Source of the DNA: Filimonas effusa
Lineage (GTDB): Bacteria; Bacteroidota; Bacteroidia; Chitinophagales; Chitinophagaceae
Assembly (NCBI RefSeq): GCF_004118675.1
Contig: NZ_SDHZ01000001.1
Span: 2,728,001-2,792,000, forward strand
DNA: 64,000 nucleotides
Reading direction: 5' to 3'
Made by a program: the position numbers and the translations under genes. Position 1 is the stretch's first letter. Every line of letters begins with the position of its first letter. Shown one piece after another: positions 17,012 through 25,860 of this stretch. Below the pieces are notes generated by a model, which was given only the letters and a program-made list of their open reading frames with translations, searched no databases and was not told where the DNA came from.

Positions 17012-17578
17012 ATGGAATCTTTGTTAACGCGACTTCACGCCATTCAAACAATGTCTGCCGACCTCGAAACATACCTGCGGGCGCATGTTCAAACAAAGCA
17101 GGTTAACAAAAACGAATATATCCTCAGGGCTAACACAATCAGCAGGCACATATTCTTCGTCGAATACGGGCTGTTCAGATGTTTCTATGAAGTAGGAGAC
17201 CAGGAAATATCTTCATGGTTCATGAAAGAACAGGATATCATCATTGCCGTAAGCAGCTTTTTTAAACAGGAAAGTAGCAATGAAAGTATTCAGGCATTGG
17301 AACCCGCATTGGTACATTATATCAGCTACGACCACCTGCAGCAGATCTACCTTAAATTCCCGGAGTTCAACATCCACGGCCGGCTCCTGACAGAAAAATA
17401 TTACATCCAGTGCGATGAACGGCTGTTCGCAATACGCGGAAATACAGCAGCGGAACGGTATGCATTTATCATGAAAAAACACCCGGAAATGATCCTTAGA
17501 ATTCCATCAAAGTTCCTTGCGAGCTATCTCGACATCAGTGTTTATACGCTTAGCAGACTAAGAAAAATGTTTAAATGA
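17012..17578 (+). CDS. Crp/Fnr-family transcriptional regulator
   Basis: The 188-residue protein has a cyclic-nucleotide-binding-like beta-roll (about 10-120; NEYILRANTISRHIFFVEYGLFRCFYEVGDQEISSW is shown in part as FVEYGLFRCF) and a short C-terminal helix-turn-helix (FLASYLDISVYTLSRLRK at about 168-185). This short form is common in Bacteroidota. Cyclic AMP binding is not expected, as the phosphate-binding GE-RAA signature is missing. It stands alone, convergent with ssb, and its targets are unknown. Confidence 0.82.
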   Translation: MESLLTRLHAIQTMSADLETYLRAHVQTKQVNKNEYILRANTISRHIFFVEYGLFRCFYEVGDQEISSWFMKEQDIIIAVSSFFKQESSNESIQALEPALVHYISYDHLQQIYLKFPEFNIHGRLLTEKYYIQCDERLFAIRGNTAAERYAFIMKKHPEMILRIPSKFLASYLDISVYTLSRLRKMFK

Positions 17579-17610
17579 TTACACCAGAACAATTCTTCTC
17601 TTCGGAGCAT

Positions 17611-17642
17611 AAAAAAAGCCCGTTGCAACAACAACGGGCTTT
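17611..17642 (-). terminator. Terminator of ssb, convergent with the Crp/Fnr gene
   Basis: AAAGCCCGTTG (17615-17625) and CAACGGGCTTT (17632-17642) form a perfect 11-bp stem. The seven A residues at 17611-17617 give the T run on the minus strand. Confidence 0.8.
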
Positions 17643-17660
17643 CCATAAATACTTGATAGC

Positions 17661-18143
17661 TTAAAACGGCAGATCATCCAAAGGCTCAGTAATGGTATTG
17701 GCGCCACCGGCAGCAGGCGCATTATAACCGCCCCCACCGTAGTTGTTACCACCTCCACCATAATTATTGGCCGCAGGAGCGCCGTAAGAAGCGCCGCCGC
17801 CACCTTCTGCACCACCGCCGCCTTCACCACGCGCTCCAAGAAGCTGGATGCTGGTAACACGTAAAGAAAGAGAAGCGCCTTGCCTTCCGTCATTGGTTTG
17901 ATAAGTGCGGATATCAGGGTTTCCTTCTACATATACTTGTGTGCCTCTTTTCAAATAAGGAGCAATACCGGTCCTGTCTGTCCAGTAAGCACATTCCACC
18001 CAGATAGTCCTATCTTTCTGATTGCCTGTAGCATCACGAAATCTCTCGGTATGTGCCACGCTGAAATTGATCACACTCTTCCCGTTCACATTGTTCAGCA
18101 CACAATCCTTTCCCAGGTTCCCTATGGCTTGTAGTTTAATCAT
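17661..18143 (-). CDS. ssb: Single-stranded DNA-binding protein
   Basis: SSB coats single-stranded DNA in replication, recombination and repair. The 160-residue protein has an OB fold (about 1-108, with GNLGKDCVLNN, IWVECAYW and GTQVYVEGN), a glycine-rich disordered linker (about 109-150) and the acidic tip LDDLPF that recruits partner proteins. It is a standard length for Bacteroidota. It lies 42 nt downstream of the GAPDH-like gene on the same strand and could be read from it or from its own promoter in the AT-rich gap. Confidence 0.95.
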   Translation of the reverse strand: MIKLQAIGNLGKDCVLNNVNGKSVINFSVAHTERFRDATGNQKDRTIWVECAYWTDRTGIAPYLKRGTQVYVEGNPDIRTYQTNDGRQGASLSLRVTSIQLLGARGEGGGGAEGGGGASYGAPAANNYGGGGNNYGGGGYNAPAAGGANTITEPLDDLPF

Positions 18144-18185
18144 ATCTGTTAAATTAATATAGTAAAATAAGTAAAATTTTCTTTA

Positions 18186-19148
18186 TCAGGAAACCGTTTT
18201 CCAATAAAGCAGCCAGTCAATCATCCGGCTCGTATAGCCATATTCATTATCAAACCAGGCTATCAGCTTCAGTTGCCTTCCCACTAGGGAAGTAAGCGTG
18301 CCATCTACGATACAGGAATGTGTATTCCCCTTAATATCAAGAGATACCAGCGGATCGGTGGTATATTCCAGCACACCATCGTATTCCTTCTCAGCAGCAG
18401 TTTTAAACATTTGGTTCACCTGCGCAACAGAAACCTCATCTTTCAGCTGAACGGTAAAATCCGCCATCGCCCCATTCGCCACAGGCACACGGGTGCTCAG
18501 CGTCGCTATCCTGCCGTTCAAAACAGGCAGTAGCCGGTTCAGCGACTGGAACAGGTCAACCTCCACAGGTATAATTGATTCAGCAGCTGCCCTTCCCCTG
18601 CGTAAATGGTTGTGCGGCCCGTCAACAAGCGATTGCCGCGAGGTATAACTATGCAGAATGTTCAACTGTGCCGAATCAATACCTATAGCATTGAGAATGT
18701 ATAAAATATGTACCGAACAATTCGTCATACAGCCCCCCGGAGAAAAAACGGTAGTGTCCGCTGTAAGCTGATGCTGGTTAAAACCATAAATAAGCAATGG
18801 AATATCTGCCGGACCAGTACTGGAAAGCATAACCTTCGACGCCCCTGCTCTCAGGTGAAGCTCAGCCCCCTCCCTGCTCGCAAAAACACCTGTACACTCC
18901 AGGACGACATCGATCTTCAGCTCCTTCCAGGGTAACTCAAGCGGATTGCCGCATTGCAGAAAACGTACGTTCTTCTCCGCCTCCGAACCACCAAAAGCAC
19001 CGTAAACCGAATCATACTTCAGCAAATACCTCAGATTATCGGAATCCATGATATCGTTCACTGCTACCAGTTCCACTTCTGCCAATTCCAGCAACCGCCT
19101 GTATAACAAGCGCCCAATCCGTCCCATGCCATTAATTGCAATACGCAT
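18186..19148 (-). CDS. Divergent glyceraldehyde-3-phosphate (or erythrose-4-phosphate) dehydrogenase
   Basis: This 320-residue NAD(P)-dependent dehydrogenase of the GAPDH family begins MRIAINGMGRIGR and has the catalytic Cys140 and His166 (LHSYTSRQ), then WFDNEYGYTSRM at the C-terminus. It differs from housekeeping GAPDH: the active-site loop reads GGCMTNC instead of SCTTNC, the helix after it is not the usual LAP, and residues 175-190 show HNHLRRGRAAAE. It is therefore probably a paralogue, and related phosphorylated aldehydes such as erythrose-4-phosphate are possible substrates. It precedes ssb and has no glycolytic neighbours. Confidence 0.82.
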   Translation of the reverse strand: MRIAINGMGRIGRLLYRRLLELAEVELVAVNDIMDSDNLRYLLKYDSVYGAFGGSEAEKNVRFLQCGNPLELPWKELKIDVVLECTGVFASREGAELHLRAGASKVMLSSTGPADIPLLIYGFNQHQLTADTTVFSPGGCMTNCSVHILYILNAIGIDSAQLNILHSYTSRQSLVDGPHNHLRRGRAAAESIIPVEVDLFQSLNRLLPVLNGRIATLSTRVPVANGAMADFTVQLKDEVSVAQVNQMFKTAAEKEYDGVLEYTTDPLVSLDIKGNTHSCIVDGTLTSLVGRQLKLIAWFDNEYGYTSRMIDWLLYWKTVS

Positions 19149-19221
19149 ATCAGTTGAATTTTAAAGGAAGGCGCAAATATCCGGGTAATTTTGTTTTTTA
19201 CAAAGCACGTACCTTGCAGCC

Positions 19222-19695
19222 GTGAAAATTCTATTTTATTCAGTAGGAAAGCCTCATGAGGCCTATATCAAAGCCGGGGTCGATGATTTCACAGGAAGGA
19301 TCGGCAAATATTTCCCGGCCGCCTGGCATATCATCCCCCCTCTAAAGAATGCAGGCGTACTACCCGAAGCCGAACTAAAAAAGCAGGAAGCCGCAAGCAT
19401 CCTCCAACTCTTACAACCCGACGATCAGCTTATTTTGCTCGACGAACGCGGCAAACAGCTTTCATCACCCGAACTCGCCCGGCTTATCCAGCAAAAAGCA
19501 AATGAAAGCAGCCGCAGACTCATCTTCCTCATCGGCGGAGCTTTCGGCGTAGATGAACAGGTTACCCACAGAGCCAACCACGTATGGAGCCTGTCTAAAC
19601 TCGTATTCCCACACATGCTCGTACGACTCATCCTCAGCGAACAGGTATACCGCGCCTGTACCATCTTAAGGAATGAAAAATACCATCATCAATAA
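19222..19695 (+). CDS. rlmH: 23S rRNA (pseudouridine1915-N3)-methyltransferase RlmH
   Basis: RlmH methylates pseudouridine 1915 in helix 69 of 23S rRNA on the assembled ribosome, using SAM. The 157-residue SPOUT protein has LLDERGKQLSSPELA, the knot segment FLIGGAFGVDEQV, and the C-terminal FPHMLVRLILSEQVYRA. The start is GTG at 19222. It is accepted because the family begins MKI/MKL at this point and no upstream ATG is in frame nearby. TAATTTTG at 19186-19193 is a possible -7 box. Confidence 0.95.
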   Translation: MKILFYSVGKPHEAYIKAGVDDFTGRIGKYFPAAWHIIPPLKNAGVLPEAELKKQEAASILQLLQPDDQLILLDERGKQLSSPELARLIQQKANESSRRLIFLIGGAFGVDEQVTHRANHVWSLSKLVFPHMLVRLILSEQVYRACTILRNEKYHHQ

Positions 19696-19834
19696 CAACA
19701 AAAACAAAAGGCAGAAATTAAAAAGAAACCCTGCTGAAAGGTTAATACAAGGTATTAACAGCGAAATGGCAAATGAATGTTGTATTTTGCAATACGTATA
19801 GTTATTCTATCAGATTGAAAAACAGAAGCGCAAG

Positions 19835-20473
19835 ATGACTTTAACGATTATTATTATCTGTATTACTGCCGTGATCTCCTTTACCGCCTTTAGTAACGCG
19901 AAATTAATGGACGACCTCATTTTCTCACCACCGGCAGTAACTTACCGTAATCAATGGTATCGCTTCATCACCTGCGGCTTCATCCATGCCGACATGCTGC
20001 ACCTGTTGTTCAACATGTACGCCCTTTACCTGTTTGGCAGTAGTATTGAAGCTGATTTTATGCGCATCTTCGGCGAAATGCCCGGAAAGCTCCTGTACCT
20101 GGGATTATACATCACCTCGCTCGTGATCAGCCTGCTGCCTACCTACGCACAACATAAGGAAAACTACGGCTATCGTAGCCTCGGCGCTTCCGGAGCTGTT
20201 TCCGCAATTGCTTTCTGTGCCATGTTCCTTAGCCCAAGAAGTGGAATAGGACTCATATTCGTTCCCTTTATAACCATCCCTGCCTTCATCTTCGCACCGC
20301 TTTTCCTGATAGTATCATCCGTACTTGCCAAAAAAGGACACGGCAATATCAACCACTCCGCACACTTGTGGGGAGCTATTTACGGTATCGCTTTCCTGAT
20401 TGTAACCAGCCTGGTACTTACCGACTTTAATCCCATTACCTATTTCGTAGAACAGGTAAGAGATTTCTTCTAA
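19835..20473 (+). CDS. Rhomboid-family intramembrane serine protease
   Basis: This 212-residue polytopic membrane protein has about six transmembrane helices. The rhomboid signatures are HADMLHLLFNMYALYLFG (51-68), GASG with the catalytic Ser119 (117-120) and HSAHLWGAIYG with the catalytic His177. Rhomboids cut transmembrane proteins within the bilayer. No substrate is apparent nearby. It follows rlmH by 139 bp, in the same direction. The gene ends directly against the 11-bp tandem repeats and is convergent with tilS. Confidence 0.9.
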   Translation: MTLTIIIICITAVISFTAFSNAKLMDDLIFSPPAVTYRNQWYRFITCGFIHADMLHLLFNMYALYLFGSSIEADFMRIFGEMPGKLLYLGLYITSLVISLLPTYAQHKENYGYRSLGASGAVSAIAFCAMFLSPRSGIGLIFVPFITIPAFIFAPLFLIVSSVLAKKGHGNINHSAHLWGAIYGIAFLIVTSLVLTDFNPITYFVEQVRDFF

Positions 20474-20516
20474 AAAGCCGCAATAAAGCCGCTTTAAAGC
20501 CGCCATTAAGCCGTTG
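20474..20516. repeat. 11-bp-period tandem repeat between rhomboid gene and tilS
   Basis: AAAGCCGCAAT, AAAGCCGCTTT and AAAGCCGCCAT (20474-20506) are three consecutive 11-bp units with a constant AAAGCCGC core. A degraded fourth unit (TAAGCCGTTG, 20507-20516) runs into the last codons of tilS. The array fills the entire gap between the two convergent genes. Confidence 0.75.
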
Positions 20517-21885
20517 TAGTGAATACCACTTCCAGAACAGAAGCAGTAGAAGGTGTTATTTTGAACCGGTTATCGATACGGATCCCAACCACCCAAACAA
20601 TCTTTTGATCCATTTCCAGTACCCATACCTTTTCCTTTTGAGTAGCCGTAACCTTTTGATCGATAAGAAATTTGCTGAGTTTCTTTTTCTTGTCCATCCC
20701 AAGCGGATAGAAATAATCCCCTTGTTTCCAGGGCCGCAATAAAAGAGGAAATGAGAGCTTATCGGCATTAAGTAATGCCGTTCCCGGATGAGTGGTAACA
20801 TCCAAATTAATTCCGGGAATATTACGCAGCATAAGCTTTCCGTCACGGAAGGCTACCCGCTTATCATTTTCTTCAATAACAATATGCTGCGCTTCATGCG
20901 GCGCCTCCGCCGGTGGCAGCGGGGCAATAATAAGCCAGTTCCTGTTCTTGATAACCCTGTAAGCAACAGAAGCTACATAACTGCTGTTCTCGCCATGTCC
21001 TGCGAGTTTCATGACCTCAGCAACCTGTGCAGCTGAAAACTGCAGCGGCTGCAACACCTCCCATAAAAGCGTATGAGCAGCAGGTGTCTTCAGCAGTTTC
21101 AAAATAGGAATATGTTTCTCAGTGCCTTTATCTTCTACAAGTTTGCCAAGAGATAAGGATACCGACTGACGGTACAATATTTCAATATCGGTAAAGCGAT
21201 CAATATTATGAAGCAGGTTCTCCTCTACCTGCGGAAACACATTTTTAATTGCCGGAAGCAATTGCAGTCTGAAAAAGTTCCGCGTATACTTATCCGAAGC
21301 ATTGGAAGCATCCTCTACCCACGACAGCACATGTTCTGCCGCATACGCAGCAATCTCTTCACGCTTTGCAAACAACAATGGCCTTATCAATTGCTTTTGT
21401 TTCGGCAGTATACCATGTAACCCCGTAATACCGGTCCCCCTGAAAAAGTTCATAAGGAGTGTCTCGATATTATCATTCGCATGATGAGCCGTTACCAGCA
21501 AATGAGGTTTGGACGAAATAGTATTGTCCTCCGCTTCCATAGCAGCCAGCACCTCGTAAAACCAACTGTAACGCAGCGTTCTCGCAGCCTCCTGTATAGC
21601 CACCTTTTGAGCGCTGGCATACCCCGCAGTATCAAATCGCTTCACCAGCACGGGCCGGTTATACTGCTGCTCCAATGCCCTTACAAAAGCCTCATCCCTT
21701 TCACTCTCGGCGCCACGTAACTGAAAATTGCAATGAACCATTACAAAATCTACATTTAGCCTGTAAAGCAAATGGGTCAGCACAACACTATCTATCCCGC
21801 CGCTGACAGCCACAACCAGCCTGCAATGCTGCATCGGAATGCCCGGAAAATGCTGTTGCCAATATTGTGTAAAACGATAATGCAT
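20506..21885 (-). CDS. tilS: tRNA(Ile)-lysidine synthetase
   Basis: TilS uses ATP to attach lysine to C34 of the CAU-anticodon isoleucine tRNA, switching it to read AUA. The 459-residue protein has the PP-loop AVSGGIDS at 26-33, VHCNFQLRGAESERDE, and the C-terminal TilS domain with PLLLRPWKQGDYFYP and KLSKFLIDQKV. The frame opens 16 codons upstream, but the ATG at 21885 places the N-terminus normally and removes an unlikely cysteine/phenylalanine-rich leader. Its stop codon lies within the degenerate end of the 11-bp repeats. Essential in most bacteria. Confidence 0.93.
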   Translation of the reverse strand: MHYRFTQYWQQHFPGIPMQHCRLVVAVSGGIDSVVLTHLLYRLNVDFVMVHCNFQLRGAESERDEAFVRALEQQYNRPVLVKRFDTAGYASAQKVAIQEAARTLRYSWFYEVLAAMEAEDNTISSKPHLLVTAHHANDNIETLLMNFFRGTGITGLHGILPKQKQLIRPLLFAKREEIAAYAAEHVLSWVEDASNASDKYTRNFFRLQLLPAIKNVFPQVEENLLHNIDRFTDIEILYRQSVSLSLGKLVEDKGTEKHIPILKLLKTPAAHTLLWEVLQPLQFSAAQVAEVMKLAGHGENSSYVASVAYRVIKNRNWLIIAPLPPAEAPHEAQHIVIEENDKRVAFRDGKLMLRNIPGINLDVTTHPGTALLNADKLSFPLLLRPWKQGDYFYPLGMDKKKKLSKFLIDQKVTATQKEKVWVLEMDQKIVWVVGIRIDNRFKITPSTASVLEVVFTTTA

Positions 21886-21969
21886 AAAGCAAAAAAATAG
21901 CAGATGACAGAAGATAGATGACATTGCAATCACCTATCATCTGTCACCCGCCACGCTAACATTTAATTA

Positions 21970-23634
21970 TTATTTACTCTTCTTCACCTCTTTCGCCCAC
22001 GCATCTTTCAGCGTAACAGTACGATTGAAGATCACTTTTTCTTCGCTCGTATCTTTATCCAAACAGAAATACCCCTTACGGATAAACTGGTAGCGATCAT
22101 TGAAAGTAGCGTTACGCAACGCCGGCTCAGCATAAGCGCTTTGAATAACATGCAGGGAATTGGGATTGATATACGATTTGAAATCCCCCTCTTCACTCGC
22201 AGGATCTTCTACCTGGAAAAGACGATCGTATTCCCTCACCTCCACCGTAACAGCATGTTTCACACTTACCCAATGTAAAGTCCCCTTTACATGAATACCG
22301 GAAGTATCTGCCCCGCTCTTGCTTTCAGGAATATAAGAACAACGCAGTTCGGTAACATTACCCTCGGCATCTTTGATCACCTCGTCACATTTGATGATAT
22401 AGGCGCTTTTCAAACGCACCATCTGACCAGGAGCCAGCCTGAAATACTTTTTAGGAGGATTCTCCATAAAGTCTTCCCGCTCTATATACAACTCGCTGCT
22501 GAAAGGCACCTCACGATGCGTTGCAGCAGGATCTTCAGGATTATCTTCACTTTGCAGCAACTCCTCACCATTGGTATAGTTGGTAATAACCACCTTCAGC
22601 GGATCAAATACAACCATACGGCGCAGCGCTATCTTATTCAGATGTTCACGAACACAGAACTCCAGTAACCCTACATCCACCATATTTTCCCTTTTCGCTA
22701 CACCAATACGCTCGCAGAACTCGCGGATGCTCTCAGGAGTATAACCGCGACGGCGAAGACCGCTGATGGTAGGCATACGAGGATCATCCCACCCCGATAC
22801 ATGCTTCTCGTTCACAAGCTGAAGCAGCTTACGCTTGCTCGTAACGGTATAGTTGATATTACGACGCGCAAATTCATATTGATGCGAAGGATAGATCCCC
22901 AGCTGCGCAATAAGCCAGTCGTACAATTCACGGTGTGGAATGAACTCAAGCGTACAAATAGAATGGGTGATATTTTCAATGGAATCGCTCTGCCCATGTG
23001 CAAAATCATACATGGGATAAATGCACCATTTATCACCGGTACGATGGTGATGTGCATGTTTGATCCTGTAAAGAATAGGATCTCTCATGAGCATGTTCAT
23101 GTGCGCCATATCAATCTTGGCACGCAGCGTATGACTGCCGTCGGGAAAAGCGCCCGACTTCATTTTCTCGAACAAGTCCAGGTTCTCCTGTACCGGCCTG
23201 TTGCGGTAAGGACTATCAGTACCCGGCTCGGTTGGAGTTCCTTTCATCGCAGCGATCTCTTCACTGGTGCTCTCATCTACATACGCCAGTCCTTTATTGA
23301 TAAGCTGAATGGCATAACCATACAGCGTATCAAAATAATCGCTGGCATAAAGCTCATGTTTCCATTCAAAACCCATCCAGCGGATATCGTTCTTTATACT
23401 TTCTACATATTCAGTGTCTTCAGTAACAGGGTTGGTATCATCAAAACGAAGATTGGTATACCCTGGGTACTTTTTCGTAAGACCAAAGTTCAGGCAAATG
23501 CTGCTGGCATGACCAAGATGCAGGTAGCCATTAGGTTCCGGTGGAAAACGGGTTACGATAGAGGTATATTTGCCGGCTTTCAGGTCGGCTTCAATAATTT
23601 CTTCTATAAAATTGAGGCTTTTTTCTTCACTCAT
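21970..23634 (-). CDS. glnS: Glutaminyl-tRNA synthetase
   Basis: GlnRS charges tRNA(Gln) with glutamine directly. The 554-residue protein carries the class I signatures PPEPNGYLHLGHA (31-43, with the HIGH-like HLGH) and VTSKRKLL (KMSKS-like), then the two anticodon-binding beta-barrels (DPLKVVI onward). The start MSEEKSLNF at 23634 was chosen over an ATG 22 codons upstream because a -7 box (23659-23666) falls inside the longer form. Its presence suggests this lineage does not depend on GatCAB for Gln-tRNA. It lies 84 bp upstream of tilS. Confidence 0.94.
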   Translation of the reverse strand: MSEEKSLNFIEEIIEADLKAGKYTSIVTRFPPEPNGYLHLGHASSICLNFGLTKKYPGYTNLRFDDTNPVTEDTEYVESIKNDIRWMGFEWKHELYASDYFDTLYGYAIQLINKGLAYVDESTSEEIAAMKGTPTEPGTDSPYRNRPVQENLDLFEKMKSGAFPDGSHTLRAKIDMAHMNMLMRDPILYRIKHAHHHRTGDKWCIYPMYDFAHGQSDSIENITHSICTLEFIPHRELYDWLIAQLGIYPSHQYEFARRNINYTVTSKRKLLQLVNEKHVSGWDDPRMPTISGLRRRGYTPESIREFCERIGVAKRENMVDVGLLEFCVREHLNKIALRRMVVFDPLKVVITNYTNGEELLQSEDNPEDPAATHREVPFSSELYIEREDFMENPPKKYFRLAPGQMVRLKSAYIIKCDEVIKDAEGNVTELRCSYIPESKSGADTSGIHVKGTLHWVSVKHAVTVEVREYDRLFQVEDPASEEGDFKSYINPNSLHVIQSAYAEPALRNATFNDRYQFIRKGYFCLDKDTSEEKVIFNRTVTLKDAWAKEVKKSK

Positions 23635-23658
23635 TCCTGTTTCAAGTTTCAGTGGAAG

Positions 23659-23666
23659 CAAATGTA
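23659..23666 (-). promoter_or_regulatory. -7 box upstream of glnS
   Basis: The complement reads TACATTTG, a match to TAnnTTTG, 25 nt before the chosen glnS start codon. No convincing TTTG -33 box was seen. Confidence 0.4.
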
Positions 23667-23769
23667 AGCAATAGTACATCGGTTTTATATGATAAAACAT
23701 GAACTATTTTAACGAACAGCGGCAACGTTATCGTAAATTACGGCATCATTTAGAGCGACAACTAACGCT

Positions 23770-25830
23770 ATGTTTCTAAAATATGCAGGACTATTGCTGG
23801 TGACCCTTTGTTTATCCTATGTTTCTTTAAAGGGTCAAACTACTTGCACCACCCTCGGCCAAACACCGGAAACGGCGTTCCCCGTATGTGGCACCAGCGT
23901 GTTCCATCAATCCAATGTACCTAATTGCGGGGGACGAAAAGTAGTGACTCCGCCCGATTGCGCCAACTTGCCTTATAACGAATACACAGATATCAATCCT
24001 TTCTGGTACAAGTTTACCTGCTTTCAGGGCGGTACGCTGGGCTTCGAAATCAAACCAGTAAGCACCGCCGACGACTACGACTGGCAGTTGTTCGATGTCA
24101 CAGGAAAAGCGCCTTCAGCGGTATTCTCCGACGCCAGCACTTACGTAAGCTCCAACTGGTCCGGCGAAAAAACGAACAACGCCGTTACCGGCGCATCAAG
24201 CGCAGGTACCATGCTTACAGTCTGCGGCACCTATACCGGTGGTCCCCTGAGACCCATGTGGAGCAGCATGCCCACATTGATACAGGGACACGATTATTTA
24301 TTACTGATCAGCAACTTCAGCCATTCACAAAAAGGCTACGACCTCACCTTCAAAGGAGGCACAGCCGTTATCACTGATCCTACGCCACCCTCGCTTTTAA
24401 GCGGCCGGTACCTCTGCGAAGCAAAAGAGTTCAGGATAAAGCTCAATAAAAAAATGCGGTGCAGCACCCTCGCAAAAGATGGCAGCGACTTTTCCGTAAA
24501 CGCACCCGGTATCTCTATCATAAGTGCCAGCGGCGTGAACTGTAGCAGCGGATTTGATACCGACTCGGTGATCCTGGTCTTCGACAAACAACCAACATCC
24601 GGGAACTACCAAGTAACCGTTAAAACCGGCAGCGACGGCAATACCGTCCTCGATAACTGTAATGTTGGTATCGCCGTAGGTGCTTCTATAGCATTCTCCG
24701 TGGCAGCACCTCCACCCGGGCGTATAGACAGCCTCACACCCTTCTCCTGTGCCCCGGAACAATTACACGTGGTGTTTACACAACCGGTAAATTGTGCCAC
24801 CATTGCAGCCAATGGCTCCAACTTCGCCATTACAGGACCATACCCTGTAAATATCACGGCAGCGATCCCTGACTGTAAAGAATATAATGCCGCTATCGGC
24901 GTAACACTTACTCTCGACCGCGCCATGGTCAACGGCGGTATCTATACACTCAATATCACCAACGGCACCGGCGGCGACCCGCTGTCGACGCTCTGCGGCG
25001 GCGATATCTTACCCGGAAGCACCAGCATCAACTTTGAAGTAAAAGACACCGTTTCTGCAGCTTTCACCTATACGCTTGCCCTGCATTGCGACCTCGATAC
25101 TATTGCGCTTAAACACGATGGCGCTCACGGCGTTAACAGCTGGCGCTGGTTCTACGATGATAATAAAGATTCCAGCCACCGCCAAAACCCGCTGAAGATC
25201 TACGACAAGTTTGGCGTAAAAACAATCCGCCTCATCGTTACCAATGGCCTTTGCAGCGATACGGCCAGCCAATCCATAGACCTGAGCAACGTGCTCGAAG
25301 CATCCTTTACAATGTCGTCCGATACATTATGCCCCAACGAAATAGCCACATTCACCAATACCAGCACAGGAAAGATAGTAGGTAACAGATGGGACTTCGG
25401 CCATGGAGGCACCAGCCTTTCATTCCAGCCGCCCAGGCAAAGCTATCCGCTGCCAAAAACACGGCGGCAGATCTACCCCGTAAAGCTCATCGTCCAAAGT
25501 AATATGAACTGCTACGACACAGCTGTACACATGCTAACTGTCCTCAATAGCTGTTTTGTAGCCGTACCAACAGCCTTCACTCCCAATGGCGATGGCCGTA
25601 ACGACTACCTGTATCCATTAAACGCCTTCAGAACCCTGTCAATGGAATTCAAAGTTTATAACCGCTACGGACAATTGGTATTTACAACAAAAGAACCCAC
25701 AGGCCGCTGGGACGGCCGCTTTAAAGGAGAAGCCCAGCCTCCCGGAACCTATATATGGGAGTTTAATTACGTAGATAAGGAAACCGGTCAGCCCTCCTAT
25801 CAAAAAGGAACCGCCGTACTTATACGATAA
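23770..25830 (+). CDS. T9SS type B (CHU_C) sorting-domain protein with PKD-like domain
   Basis: This 686-residue secreted protein has a signal peptide (1-22, ending LKGQ) and an N-terminal beta-rich region (30-200). Two Ig-like repeats follow (about 205-420, each with many cysteines and a DP-P-LL or IDSLTPFSC opening), then a PKD-like domain (about 510-590, WDFGHGG). The C-terminal CHU_C domain begins PTAFTPNGDGRNDY near residue 600 and ends GTAVLIR. This last domain directs export by the type IX secretion system and surface attachment. The mature role (adhesion or substrate binding) is unknown. It stands alone and ends at a shared terminator. Confidence 0.88.
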   Translation: MFLKYAGLLLVTLCLSYVSLKGQTTCTTLGQTPETAFPVCGTSVFHQSNVPNCGGRKVVTPPDCANLPYNEYTDINPFWYKFTCFQGGTLGFEIKPVSTADDYDWQLFDVTGKAPSAVFSDASTYVSSNWSGEKTNNAVTGASSAGTMLTVCGTYTGGPLRPMWSSMPTLIQGHDYLLLISNFSHSQKGYDLTFKGGTAVITDPTPPSLLSGRYLCEAKEFRIKLNKKMRCSTLAKDGSDFSVNAPGISIISASGVNCSSGFDTDSVILVFDKQPTSGNYQVTVKTGSDGNTVLDNCNVGIAVGASIAFSVAAPPPGRIDSLTPFSCAPEQLHVVFTQPVNCATIAANGSNFAITGPYPVNITAAIPDCKEYNAAIGVTLTLDRAMVNGGIYTLNITNGTGGDPLSTLCGGDILPGSTSINFEVKDTVSAAFTYTLALHCDLDTIALKHDGAHGVNSWRWFYDDNKDSSHRQNPLKIYDKFGVKTIRLIVTNGLCSDTASQSIDLSNVLEASFTMSSDTLCPNEIATFTNTSTGKIVGNRWDFGHGGTSLSFQPPRQSYPLPKTRRQIYPVKLIVQSNMNCYDTAVHMLTVLNSCFVAVPTAFTPNGDGRNDYLYPLNAFRTLSMEFKVYNRYGQLVFTTKEPTGRWDGRFKGEAQPPGTYIWEFNYVDKETGQPSYQKGTAVLIR

Positions 25831-25860
25831 AAAAAGGTTGCAGATTAATATTCTGCAACC
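25831..25860. terminator. Bidirectional terminator between the T9SS gene and the DUF6515 gene
   Basis: GGTTGCAGA (25836-25844) and TCTGCAACC (25852-25860) form a 9-bp perfect stem with a 7-nt loop. A run of A at 25829-25835 gives a T run on the minus strand. The stop codon of the minus-strand gene lies in the loop. Confidence 0.75.

Noticed and set aside
20474-20516. Possible short CRISPR-like array
   Set aside because: Units are 11 bp and contiguous, with no spacers. No cas gene is in the window.
22801-23667. Open frame of 288 codons on the plus strand
   Set aside because: It lies wholly antisense to the well-supported glnS gene and its translation resembles no protein family.
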